From Anastatus disparis (Eukaryota > Arthropoda > Insecta > Hymenoptera > Eupelmidae): 64,000 nt of DNA. Made by a program: the position numbers and the translations under genes. This document shows positions 11,741 through 23,384 of this stretch, piece after piece (position 1 is the first letter of the stretch; the number at the start of each line of letters is the position of its first letter). The stretch spans positions 558,001-622,000 of the forward strand of contig JAFFSR010000351.1 in NCBI GenBank assembly GCA_017163975.1. The letters run 5' to 3'. Under the pieces are notes generated by a model. It made no database searches. It saw only the letters and a list, made by a program, of their open reading frames with translations, and was not told the DNA's origin.

Positions 11741-12890
11741 TCAATAGGATTGACAACAGACAGGGTTAGGCGAGAGATTCTGATGTTCAAATTTTTTTTT
11801 CTTAATTTGCTGTGAAATTATCAGACATACAATAGAGTTTCAATAATCATAGAAGGACTATGAGGTGAATCATGTTACAATCGTAGCCTTTTACAATCAC
11901 ACATAATAAGAAAAATAAAAATAAAAAGAATTACTTTAGTAGTTTCCTCTGCCGACGTTAGCTTACTTAATTAGGTTTTATGAAATTAAATATAACTCAC
12001 TTTTACTTACTGATCTGTTGTGTAAGCTTAAATGATCAAAATAACAGATAAGCCATTTTAATTCACACAAAATTTTAACCATAATAATTTTTTAAATATC
12101 TTTGTTTTAAAAATATTTTAGTAGAAAATTTTTTTTTTTAAGTATTCAGATACTTGAAATATAAATTTTTAATACTTTCACTATACTTCAAAAATATGTT
12201 TTTGTTTAATACATTAAAAAAATTGTCTTTAAATTACAATGACTAAATTTGTTTATTTTTTTTACCTTTATAAAATTATTGAGTTATGAAAAAAATCTAT
12301 TCCTTCTACTGTAAAGAGTAGGTTTTGTACGTGGCAATTATTTTTTAAAATTCCTCTGTTTTATATTTTAATATCATTACATCCACATAATCTAGTTGAA
12401 ACAGTTATTATTTAAAATAAAATCATTATTTGAAATTACGATTTGATTTCCAGAGTACCTTTATGATGGTTTAAAAAAGCGAGATAGGATAATTAATTTA
12501 ATATAATGATATTGGTTAAAAAAGACCAAATTCTTTGTTTTTATAAAATAATGTTCGTAATTATTTATATGAAAACCATCAACTGTAACAAAAAAGAAGT
12601 AACTAATCAATAATTTCCTAATTAAAATATTACAATTTGTTTTGCTAAATAATATCTAATATTCGAAAGCGGGAAGGTTTTTGAGTTATTAATTTTTAGT
12701 AATATACTTTAAGAAAAAACGCTTTAATAATCGGTGTTTAGGCCTAATTTTTAGTGGAAACATTTAAAATTTAAACGTAAACACCTTAAAATTGAGAGTT
12801 GACTCCAATATAAAAATCAAATTAATAATTAACTATTTACATGATGGACGTCTGACCTAAATTCGGTCGGTTAAGGAGTCAGGAGAATTT
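11741..12890. other. AT-rich, nothing recognised
   Basis: Over 1.1 kb with no ORF, RNA gene or clear repeat that I can support. Confidence 0.5.
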
Positions 12891-13610
12891 CATACTTACA
12901 AGAAGAGGATTCCTTGTTTGTGTCATGGATCTTGCTGTAATTTACGATTATGTTTTTATACGTAAAATCATGGAGAAAGCCGCAAGCAATTGGTCTAACG
13001 CTCAATCATTCCAAGATTATGAGATATTTTGTTCAATTTTTAAAGATTTATTTGAAAAATTATTGTTTATAATATTGAATATTACTCCTCAATGGGAGCT
13101 TTCAAGTTTATTCTACGAAATTCTAGTAAAAGTTGAGATTAAATCCTTTTATTTGAAAAAAATTATATTTAAAAAGCTCAATCCGTTCAAAAGTTATAGC
13201 AGAATGAAAAACATATGAAAAAAATCAGCACAATAATTTTATGAAAATTGAAGTTTAATTTTATGCTAATTTTGATTTCCCTGTAACTTTTAGACGGATC
13301 GAGCTTTTTGACACCTTCTTTTAATCAAAAGGATTCAATCTCAACTTTTACTAAACTGTTGCAGAATGAACTTAAAAGTTCCCATTAAAGGGTAATATGC
13401 GTTTTTATAAACAATGATTTTTCAAAGAAATCTTTAAAAATTAAATAAAATAGCTCATAATCTTGGAATGACCAAGCGTTCGACCGAATGCTCGCAGCTT
13501 TCTTCATAATTTTGTGTATAAAAACATATCTGCAAGTTGCAGCAAGATTTGTGAACCAAACAATGGGTCCCCTTCTTGTTAGAAAGTACTGTGGTAGAAA
13601 ATTATAGAGG
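12890..13610. repeat. Imperfect foldback, arms about 320 bp
   Basis: The left arm (about 12898-13215) and right arm (about 13235-13590) are inverted copies with many differences. Translating both gives the same phrase family (KAASNWSNAQSFQDYE and KAASIRSNAWSFQDYE), but this shows shared descent of the arms, not coding. No TSD found. Confidence 0.6.
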
Positions 13611-13639
13611 CAAAATTCGATAGACACGAGTCTTTAACC

Positions 13640-13990
13640 TATACAAGGATCTCTGGTTAACAGCTAAATCATCGTACCAAAGTCTAGTAGGATCTGCAGT
13701 GAAAAGTTGGGGTCACATCAGAAATAGGTCTTTTTATATAGAGAAATTGGAGAATCAGTAATTCTCTATTTTCACCTATCTCTGAGTCTCCCTTCCTATT
13801 TCATAATTACTCGCTCACACTCACTCTTTCCCTTCTCAATTTCTCTTGAATATAAATCATGTTTTTTATATTGAGATCACATTTAAAAAAATAAAATCAA
13901 ATTACTCCAACTGAATGAGCTTTATGAGAAAGCATTGCGCCAAAGCACTTGGCAGCGTTTTTGAATAAAAATTAAAAAAAAAACAAAAAT
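13640..13990. repeat. Composite repeat R, partial copy
   Basis: Shares the C/T-rich ACTCACTCTTTCCCTTCTC tract and the GAAAGCATTGCGCCAAAG segment with copies at 21100-21365 and 28860-28920. Non-coding. Confidence 0.6.
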
Positions 13991-14078
13991 ATTTTTCTAT
14001 TTATTTGAATGAAAATCTTTAAATAATTATATATTTAAGAAATAACAGTCTCGAAGGATTAAGGTGATGGATATATTA

Positions 14079-14918
14079 CACGGAGAAACTTTTTGAGGCG
14101 AGAGACCTGAGTTAATCTTGAGGGGTGAGACTTTTATTAAGAGGCGGTCGGGTCTATTTGCCGCTACATATAGGGTGGCGCTGCGGTCAGGTGAGAGAAA
14201 TCTATTAAATATTTTTTATACAGCTATTTACAATTTTCTGAGACGACAATATACTTTTAATGTTGTCATTTCCTCTAGCCATATATATGTAGAATAATTA
14301 TTAATACTTGTCTTATTTGAAAAGTCTAAAATATTGTTATAAAGCGAAAAATGCGATGCAACGTAGGACCGATGTAAACATGCGTGCACCTTCCTTCAGT
14401 GCGACAGAGAGAGCAATACTAAAAAATGATGTATATTAATGTTTACGTCGGTTCTATCTCGCGCCGCATTTTTCGCTTTATAACAATATTTTAGACTTTT
14501 CAAACAAGATTAATATTAATAATTATTCTACATATATATGGCTAGAGGAAATGACAAGATTAAAAATATATTATTGTTTCAGTAAATTTTAAATTGCTGT
14601 ATAAAAAATATTTTATATTTTTCTCTCACCTGACCGCAGCGCCACCAAGCGGCGAATGGTTCCGACCGCCTCTTAATGGAGCGATTCGATGAGGCGTCGT
14701 GCCTTGCGTATAAAGGTCTGAGACCTTTATTTTGAAGACTGAAGGCATAAAGCCGGGAAAAACCGAATCCATGTATACATCAGCCGAACGTAATAAATGT
14801 GCGGCCTCGGTGACAAAGGTCTCAGACCTTTATGCTCAAGACGGGACGACTCATTTACTTTATAGAGGCGCTTGGCCCTACACTACAGAGGTCTCTTGCC
14901 CCAAAAAGTTTCTCGGTG
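14079..14918. mobile_element. 840 bp foldback element, CACGGAG/CACCGAG ends, TA target
   Basis: CACGGAGAAACTTTTTGAGG is matched inverted at the right end, TA flanking (14077-14078, 14919-14920). A second long inverted pair lies inside: about 14170-14370 against 14450-14650, including GGCGCTGCGGTCAGGTGAGA and the CGAAAAATGCG segments. The GGTCTCAGACC palindromes near 14714 and 14817 are also repeated. The 88-codon ORF over 14732-14998 crosses the element's end and is not a gene. Confidence 0.7.
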
Positions 14919-15140
14919 TAGCGGGCAGTAAGGTTAATTCATGCAAAAAAGGCACATTTTTGTCAATTTTTTTTACGACACAGTTAAAATCTATTTAGTG
15001 AAACTAATAGTACATTAAAATATAAAATTCCAAGAATATTGTGTAAAATTTTTAAGTAAAAAAATTTTTAAATATGGCAATGACGGAAATCATTTGGAAG
15101 CATCCCAAAAAAGTACAATTGCGGTGTCCCTCATAACTCG
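14919..15140. other. Non-coding spacer
   Basis: AT-rich, nothing recognised. Confidence 0.4.
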
Positions 15141-16342
15141 GTGCTGAATCATCTGAAATAAAAAACGCTGCGAAGTGCTTTGGTGGAATGCTTTCTCATA
15201 GAGCTCTTTGAGTTTCATTAATTTTTCTATATTTATTTAAATGTGATTTTATAATATAAAAAAATTGTCTAACATTAATATTTATTTATAAATTTGTACT
15301 TTAAAAGAACGATGACAACGAAATTTCCAATCGTAACCACGCTAAGAGAGAAGATAAATGAAAAATGAAAATTTGTATGAAAATTTTCAAAATTCTCTTA
15401 AATTAAAACTGCACTGAGAAAATTAGTTTTCCAAAACTTTTTTTCTTCAGACAGTAGCAAATAACTTGCATACAAATTTTGGAGCAAATCCATCGAATGG
15501 TTTTCGTAAAATAGAAAAAAAATAAAAAATAAAAATTTTTTTTTAATTTTAAAAATGCTATGAAATTATTAGTATGCCAAAAAATCAGTTTTCAAATGTT
15601 TTTATTATCTTAACAGTAGCAAATAATTTCTATACAAATTTTTAAACAAATTCTTTGAGTAGTTTACGTAAGACCCAAAAAAAATGAAAAATTTTTTTTT
15701 TAAATTTTCAAAATTCTCTTAAATTAAAACTGCGCTAAGAAAAGAAGTTTTCCAAAGCTTCTTTATTAAGGCAATAACAAATAATTTTCATAATGATTTC
15801 AGAGCAAATCTAACGAATGGTTTTTGTGTGATATAAAAAAAAATGAAAAAAAAAACATTTTTTAAAAAATTTTCAAAATGCTCTAAAATTAAAACTGCAC
15901 TAAAGAAATGAGTTTTCCAAAGCTAATTTTCCTCAGACAATAGCAAATAACTTGCATACAAATTTTGGAGCAAATCTATCGAATGGTTCGCATAAAATAA
16001 AAGAAAAATGAAGAAAAAATTTTCTTTAAAAAATTTTTAAATTGCTCTAAAATTAAAAGTGCGCTAAGAAAATCAGTTAGTAAAAGTTGTTCTTCTTTTG
16101 GCAGTCACAAATAATGTCCATACAAATTTTCAAGAAAATTCTTCGAGTAGTTTACGTAAAATACCAAAAAAATGAAAAATAAAAAATTTTTTAAAATTCT
16201 GAAAATGGCTCTTAAAAAAACTGAGCTAAGAAGATCAATTTTCAATAGCTTTCCCCCCCAGTTAGACAAAAAAATAAATTGCATGCAAAATTTGAAGCAA
16301 ATCCATCGAGTAGTTCTCGAGATATTTTTGGCGTATTGAATT

Positions 16343-16436
<94 letters not shown>

Positions 16437-16600
16437 TACATACATACAGACATTTTCTGGAAACCACTTTTTTCGACTCCCTGAGTCGAAATATGTGCAA
16501 ATTAATGAAAAAATAGAAAAAAAAATTTTTTATCGATACAATTCCTTCTTTATGAGAAAGCAAAAAACAAAGTTTTTTTGTTAGATTATCATTGTCTCCA
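15140..16600 (-). repeat. Composite repeat R, longest copy
   Basis: On the minus strand it starts GCTTTCTCATAAAGAAGG (near 16560), then CATATTTCGACTCAGGGAGT, a (TG)n run (16349-16431), then about six tandem units of 150-190 bp. Each unit holds CTCGATGGATTTGC, a TTGCATGCAAATTAT-like phrase, TTTTCTTAGCGCAGTTTTAA and a T-rich tract. Other parts of the same repeat: 17970-18160, 20540-21365, 22790-23054 with 27443-28060, and 28840-28920. Confidence 0.75.
16349..16431. repeat. (CA)n microsatellite
   Basis: About 41 CA units followed by (CATA)n; part of repeat R. Confidence 0.95.
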
Positions 16601-17908
16601 GGTGACGCTGGAAGGGTTTTCGCAAATACGCGATTTTTGCGAAAAAAATCAACTGATTTGTTATTGTTAAATAAAAAATATTAACAAATTTGAAACAAAA
16701 CTCTCTAGCGTTTAGTAATTTATGTAAAGAAATGATGTTTAAAATTTCAAAAGGATCGGTTTAGCAGTTATCAAGTTATGAGGGGCCACGATTTTAAAAA
16801 CACGAATTTTTGGAAAAATGTTTTAAACTTTTAGAACCCTAAGAAGTTTGAAATAAAACATTCATAAGCGAGTCGGCTTAACACACATCGAATCATCGAT
16901 GCCGGGTCCATAAAAGATGTTGCTATCATTCGTGATGTCTAAAGCATCTTTTTGCACCTGTCTACGACAAATCCTGCGTTCTTTAGTCTGTTTTTTCAGC
17001 ATCTCGATCTGCTCGGCTTATATGCATGGAGTCGGTTAATATCCGACAGATATAAAAATACTCATAACGTCGACAATTTAGTTCCAATTGACTTGAAATT
17101 TTGACACAATATTCTTGAGATATTATGCATTTAGTTAAATGAATATAAAAATGAAAATAAATTTTTTTAACTTAACCCCCTCCTTTTCTTAATTTTTTAT
17201 TTCTTATTAAAAATATCATAAAATACATACTAAATTTATTTTGGTAAATTAGTAGCTATGCTTCAAACGGTATAGTGCCACAAACCGACGAAAGCAAAAA
17301 AATTATAAGGGCGGCCAAATATGCTTAGACAAAATAAAATCCCACATGTTTACTCAAAGGACATATTGAAGTCACTTGGGAGTATACACGCAGCATCGCT
17401 AATAAAGTGTCGTTTCTTTTTTTCTCCAGAGAGTTATATAGTCTTATACTTATGTAGATATGTGTGTGTATGTATACAAGCTAAAAGGGGAATAGATGTT
17501 TCCCGATTGCTATTACCAGAGAGTTATCACACGCTTGGTCGATCTTGTCCTATAACGTTTACAAGTTAGATCGTGGTATGATAGCGCCTTGCTTGATACG
17601 CCTTCGAATCTGTCTGATGGGCGGACATATGCAACATGTGCGGGCACCCCGCGTGCTATTTTCTTTTAATGTTGTTAAAATCCAGAGTATGTCCTATAAG
17701 AGAACTGTATATTTCTTTTCTCTTTTTTCTTTACAGCTTTCTTTCTCCCTCTGATATATCTGGACATCTGCTAAATTCGATTTTTATATGTTTCTGGTCT
17801 GCGGGGCTAAACTTACACATGACTGTAAGAGAAAGTCTAATATACTTTAGGACATCATATTTACGCATTGTGTAAGAAGATGATACGTCAGTTTCTACGT
17901 GCAACCTT

Positions 17909-17910
<2 letters not shown>
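16600..17910. other. Mixed non-coding DNA
   Basis: A TTTCGCAAATACGCGATTTTTGCGAAA hairpin-like segment lies near 16618, and CCAGAGAGTTAT recurs at 17427 and 17516. No supported gene apart from the weak minus-strand fragment at 16864-16996. Confidence 0.4.
16864..16996 (-). pseudogene. Possible decayed coding fragment, unrecognised
   Basis: On the minus strand a frame from an ATG at about 16996 stays open for about 43 codons and reads KKQTKERRICRRQVQKDALD, then a phrase with FYGPGIDDSM, ending at a TAA. Codon composition differs from the AT-rich surroundings. Too short to name; it could be a relic of a transposon ORF or chance. Confidence 0.2.

Positions 17911-17912
<2 letters not shown>

Positions 17913-17969
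<57 letters not shown>
17913..17969. repeat. (GT)n microsatellite
   Basis: About 28 GT units; start of a partial R repeat that continues to about 18160 with CTCGATGAATTCGC and TTTTCTTAGCGTAGTTTTAA. Confidence 0.95.
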
Positions 17970-17970
<1 letters not shown>

Positions 17971-18344
17971 CATTAAGACAATCATATATTGAAAACTACT
18001 CGATGAATTCGCTTGATATCTTGCATAGAATTTATTCTTTTTTCTAACTAGTGTGAAAGCTATTGAAAATTGGTTTTCTTAGCGTAGTTTTAATTTTAAA
18101 GTCATTTTAAAAATTATAAAGAAAGTTTGATTTTTCATTTTTGAAGTGATAACTTCTTATGGGACGGTGAGTTGCTTAGGAATTCAGCCAAAAATTTAAG
18201 ATCAGAAGCTTATAAAACTTAAATTTTCAGCTCGTAAAACTTAAATTTTAAGCTCGTAAAACTTAAATGTGTAAACAAAAAAAACTAAGGCTTGAATATT
18301 AGTGTGGTTAAGAAAAAAATACATATAGAAAATGCATGTCTATT

Positions 18345-18600
<256 letters not shown>

Positions 18601-19128
18601 AGGCACATATTTAACTCGCAGGCGCGCCTGAAGTATACAAAAATGACACCCGAGAACTTTTAGAGTTTTTATGTCGAACCTTTTTCAATCATAGTTAACC
18701 AAAATTTTCAAATAATTTGCAATATAAAATAAAAGATTTATCATTAAATATTTGCATTTCTTAGATCGAGAGTTTTACCGCGAATTTCCATTTGCAAAAA
18801 TTGGTCAATTTTTACATGAATTATGTCAAATAATTATTTATTTCATTTCATGAAAAATCGTCGGATTTCTTTCATTCAAATTTGTTAAACTTCGTAGACA
18901 AGCTCTTATATTGGAATAAAAATTGCTAATTATGAAATTTTGATTATTGCAAATAAATTAGTTGAAAATATTTACTCGAGTTGAAAAAAGAAAAGTCATT
19001 CAAATAGTCTCAGTGAGTACAGTGCAGCTATTGTATTCATCCTGTGTCATCGAAGAATATCGGCAAGAGAAAGATATATATTATATCGTCGCCTCTAACG
19101 AAACATATTTCAATTCTCAGTCGAAAAC
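18601..19128. other. AT-rich, nothing recognised
   Basis: No supported gene. A few short ORFs without coding character. Confidence 0.45.
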
Positions 19129-19130
19129 TA

Positions 19131-19931
19131 TACGGAGAGAAATGTATGATTAAATATTAGCACAAACTTAATGAAAAAATTACTATACTGTATACTAACG
19201 GAGAGGCAAACTCGATATGTGTTAAATTTTAGTATATGTATATAGTAAAATTTCAAAGCATCAATTTTTACTATACTATATATTAAATTTTTTTATACCT
19301 TTTAGCAAATTTTACTATACTGCATATTAGATTTTATAAATATCATGTATTAAATATTATGGATATGAATTTTTTTTTTATTCTAATATTATTTTTTAAT
19401 GCTCGTTGACGTTCTGAGAATTTTGCTTGTGTTTTCAAATTCAGTTAAGGAAGAATTATTTTGTTTGTGTGCTATTGTTAGAAAGACACTTTTCGCAAAT
19501 TATGAAACGCTCTTTTCGAAGTTGTATATGCTACATTTATCCTAAGTTACACACATTACAACAAGTTAATCGCACTCACACGCTACACCTAACGCATATT
19601 CTACCTAACACTATCACGAACGCGAAAATATTTAAAAGCCTCTGTTTCAAATTCTGTTATATACCAACCAAGTACTTCTCTTACCGCTCGCAGGTTGAAA
19701 AAATGAGTCGCCACCTAGTGATTAAGCACGGCAACAGCAGTCTCGTTGTGTCATTCTCTGTATTCATAATTTTTACGATACTGAATAGCAATTTTTGTGA
19801 GCACATATATCATAAACTCGTAGAAGTATAGTAAATTTCCATAAAAGTATGTTAAATTTCCTGCATATGTCGAGTTTGTCTCCCCATTAGTGAAAAATAT
19901 AGTAATTTTTAATTATATATTTTTCTCCGTG
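19131..19931. mobile_element. 801 bp element with YACGGAGA ends, TA target
   Basis: TACGGAGAGAAATGTATGAT on the left is matched inverted by ATATATTTTTCTCCGTG on the right; inverted similarity goes on through AAATTACTATA and GRGAGRCAAACTCGA. TA flanks (19129-19130, 19932-19933). A 134-codon ORF at 19427-19831 shows no recognisable domain and I do not call it a gene. Confidence 0.6.
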
Positions 19932-19933
19932 TA

Positions 19934-20540
19934 GCACGATTCACTTTAGCGGTGACAAGTAGCACAATTCGCACCCTTTGCCGCTAAGAGTAATTTAAAT
20001 TGTCCCACGAAAAGTAGCACATCTTAACACTGTCCCTTGAACAATAATACATGTTAGCGATACCTTGCGATGACTAAATAGCCAAATGTGATAGTTTTCG
20101 CGGCCACTTTTCAAATGCCCAACTTTTCGTTAAAGCTGACTGCAACTTTTGCAAGATTCTTAAATAATATACAATGTAAAAATTGTATTTCTTATTATTG
20201 CTACCATAAATCAATTGTTACTCTTATAGAATCTAATGATGATAGTGAGAATGTAGATGAAACAAGTGTTAATATTCATGAATGTTAATTATTTTAATTA
20301 AATGATTTTTTGTTAATAACTACAAATTTATATTTAATATTGATTTCAATTTGTATATAAAAAATATAATTAAATAACTATTTATCAGAAATCTTCTTTG
20401 AGTCTTAATATTTTTTAAAATCACTATATTTATAATAATAATATTTAAGTAACACTACATTAAAAAAAAAAATTTACGTACAATAATTTCAACCTACAAT
20501 AATTAAAGTTATCACTTCTGTCGGCCAGTCCCACGACTGC
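19934..20540. other. Unassigned non-coding DNA
   Basis: Weak internal repetition of AGTAGCACRA phrases at 19934-20060; otherwise AT-rich, no gene. Confidence 0.4.
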
Positions 20541-21365
20541 CACATTTTTGTTGTATTTTACGTTAAGTACTCAATGGATTTATTCTAAAATTTGCATGAA
20601 AATTATTTGCGACTGCTAAAAGAAGGAAAACTTTTGAAAACTGATTTTCTTAACGTTGTTTTAATTTTAAAGCATTTTGTAAAATTTGGAAAAAATTTTA
20701 ATTTTTCCCTGGTAGAAATGATTCCATTTAATGGCTAGTTAATCCCTAGTAAAAATGGATTTAATGCTATTTCTTGGCTTGTAACCATTTTAAATGGGTA
20801 AATTTCTACCAGGGTTAATTTTTCTTTTATTTTACGTAAATTAATTGATAGATTCACTCCAAAATTTGTATGCAAGTCATTCGCTATTGTCAGAAGAAAA
20901 GAAGCTTTCGAAAACTAATTTTTTTAGCGCAGTTTTAATTTTAGAACATTTTAAAAATTTTGAAAAACATTTTGATTTTCCATTTTGTTTTATTTTACGC
21001 AAACTACTCGATAGATTTATTCTAAAATTTATATACAAATTATTCGCTACTGTTTTCATAAAATAAGTTTTTGAAAAATAATTTTCTTAGCGTAGCTCTT
21101 AGATCACTTCTTCCGACTTCTGATTTATCGCTCTCATTAACTTTGTTTTTCCTTCCTTACTTCCTCTCTTCCCTTCTATCTCACCCTAATACTCAATTTT
21201 ATACTATTCTTATCTGTCCCTTTCTCTCTCTCTCTTCCTAATCACTTTTCTAATCACTCTCTTACACTCACTCTCACTCTTTCGTTCCCTTCTTAATTTT
21301 TCTTGAGTAGAAATTATTTTTTTTAAATTGGAATCATATTTAAAAAAATAAAATCAAATTACTCT
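20540..21365 (+). repeat. Composite repeat R, partial copy
   Basis: Two to three of the ~180 bp units (CTACTCGATAGATTTATTC, TTTTCTTAGCG, GTTTTAATTTTA) followed by the C/T-rich tract at 21100-21310. Interrupted by the small MITE at 20707-20814. Confidence 0.65.
20707..20814. mobile_element. 108 bp MITE with 9 bp TSD
   Basis: CCCTGGTAGAAAT at the left is matched inverted by ATTTCTACCAGGG; TTCCATTTAA/TTTTAAATGG pair further in. TTAATTTTT stands on both sides (20698-20706 and 20815-20823). A 9 bp TSD is typical of Mutator-like elements. Confidence 0.75.
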
Positions 21366-21498
21366 GTATATTAAAATAACGCGTAATAACTAAGATACTT
21401 GATTGCGAGCAAAAGCGTACATTACATAATAGAATTGTCACGGCAAGAACTTTGTGTAACACTAATGTGAAATGTTTAAGTGATTAAAAACGACAAAA

Positions 21499-21588
21499 AT
21501 TTTTTTGCCTAGCGGGCCGAAAGTGCAACTTTCGCTCACTGTACTCAATTGCAACAGTTGCATTTTCGGCCTCGCTAGCAAAAAAAAT
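21499..21588. repeat. Strong hairpin, 30 bp arms
   Basis: TTTTTTTGCCTAGCGGGCCG with AAAGTGCAAC pairs with GTTGCATTTTCGGCC and TCGCTAGCAAAAAAA, allowing a few mismatches. It stands out by GC content. Could be a small MITE or a structured transcript; nothing decides. Confidence 0.5.
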
Positions 21589-21649
21589 AGTTTTTACACT
21601 ACAGGAGTAAATCAAGAATGCCGTTAACCTCACCTTCGGCTTGGGCGAC

Positions 21650-21702
21650 AATTTACATGCTTCTTATGAAACATTTTTATTGTAATAAAAATAATGTATG
21701 AT

Positions 21703-21779
<77 letters not shown>

Positions 21780-22450
21780 CATACATTTTTATTGTAATGA
21801 AAAATGCGTAACTTTTAATATAAAAAAATATACAAAAAAATGTGTACAAAACATGTGAAAAAATGACAAGATACATGAAAAAACCCAAAAATTTTACATG
21901 TAAAAAACACGTGTAAAAAATATGTCTTTTAAATGTGTTTATTTACACGTACAAAAAACCCGTGTTTTTTTTAGTAGGCAAGAACTTTTCACAAAATTTT
22001 ACATCAGCAAAAATATGTGAAAAAATACGTGATAAAAACACATGAAAAAAACACGTGAAAAAAGGACTTAAAAAAATATGCAAATTTAACATGTTTGGAA
22101 CAAGTGTTATTTTCACGTGCGTTTTTACGTGTTTTCTAACACGTGAAAATAAAACATGTTTTTTTCAATAGGGGAGTTTGAGTAAGTACCCTATTAAAAA
22201 AAACACGTGTTATTTTCACGTGTTAGAAAACACGAAAAAAAGCACGTGAAAATAATACTTGTTCCAAACATGTTAAATTTGCCTGTTTTTTCAAGTCATT
22301 AACACGTATTTTTCACGGGTTTCGTACACATGTTTTTTGTATATTTTTTCATATTAAAAGCTACGCATTTTTCATAAATAAACTTTTTATTTTTATTACA
22401 ATAAAAATGTCTTATAAAGAGTATTTATGATACTTTATTTCGACCATATT
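21650..22450. repeat. CACGTG-rich foldback with (TA)n
   Basis: About 21660-22180 and 22180-22445 are inverted relatives (ends CTTATRAARCATTTTTATTG). Both are full of ACACGTGTTTTTT and TTTTCACGTG phrases. A (TA)n run fills 21704-21774. A further copy lies at 28920-29270. Confidence 0.65.
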
Positions 22451-22795
22451 GAAAAAACTACGTTTTTTTACACGTATTTTTAATAACTCCCCGAAGATCG
22501 AAGAGTTTCTACGACCCAGAGTGTCTGGCTTCTTATATCTAATGTGTCTTCACAATTTATATAAGAAATAACAAAATTTAGAAATACGCCATCTAGTAAT
22601 TTAAAGTCAAACCAACATAATTGATCATCAATAGCGATTTTAAATCACTAGATGGTGTTTTTCTAAATTTTGTCATCCCTATCCCAAATTTCGAATACAC
22701 ATTAGATATAAGAAGCCAGACACTCTGCATCGTAAAAGCTCTTTGATCTTCCAGGAGTTATTAAAAATACATGTAGAAAAAACGTATTTTGCTTT
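22450..22795. repeat. Palindromic MITE-like segment
   Basis: CCAGAGTGTCTGGCTTCTTA and ATATCTAATGTGT on the left are matched inverted at 22693-22735, and the pairing extends outward through TTTTTAATAACTCC/GGAGTTATTAAAAA. The two arms also hold inverted copies of CACTAGATGG. Confidence 0.7.
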
Positions 22796-23054
22796 CTCAT
22801 AGAGAAAGCATTGTATTGGCAAAAAAAATTATTTTCTATTTTTTCATTAATTTGTACATATTTGGTCTCAGTGAGTCGAAAAAAGTGATTTTTAGAAAAT
22901 GTCTGTATGTGTGTGTGTTCAGTAAGCCAACTGGATCTCGAAAACTACTCGATAGATTTGCTTCAAATTTTGCATAGAATTTATTTTCTTGTCTAACTTG
23001 GGGGGAAGCTATTGAGAATTGGTTTTCTTAGCGTAATTTTAATTTCAGAGTCAT
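22790..23054 (+). repeat. Composite repeat R, left half split by a transposon
   Basis: GCTTTCTCATAGAGAAAGCA, then GTCTCAGTGAGTCGAAAAAA, a short TG run, CTACTCGATAGATTTGC, and TTTTCTTAGCGTAATTTTAA. It stops at the TTAA of the inserted element and resumes at 27443. Confidence 0.7.
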
Positions 23055-23384
23055 TTAAGGTAGTTCCCATCCTACCATTCTAATCAATGAGGAGACCAAT
23101 GTACATAAATTTTTATTTCATGTTGTAAATACAAACTCAGTTTATTAACAAAACAAAAAATAATTATACAATTTATTATTCATAAGTAAATGAGAAACTG
23201 TTAATATTTATGCAAAAATAATTTAATGTAAAAAAATCACCAAAAACTTTTTTTTGACTAATGTTGTTGATACCTGTATATTACCCAGACAACAGCTGAG
23301 TTTGTTACAAAGGTTAAGTTATTCTCAAACTCTTTTGCTTTATTTTGAAATATTGATTATTTTTTAATATGAAAAAGGCAAAAT

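Noticed and set aside
12925..13627. Two ORFs with similar protein sequence on opposite strands
   Set aside because: Similarity comes from the inverted repeat arms themselves; no sign of selection on the protein.
19427..19831. 134-residue ORF
   Set aside because: Lies inside an 801 bp TIR element; no recognisable domain and Phe/Ile/His-rich composition as expected by chance.
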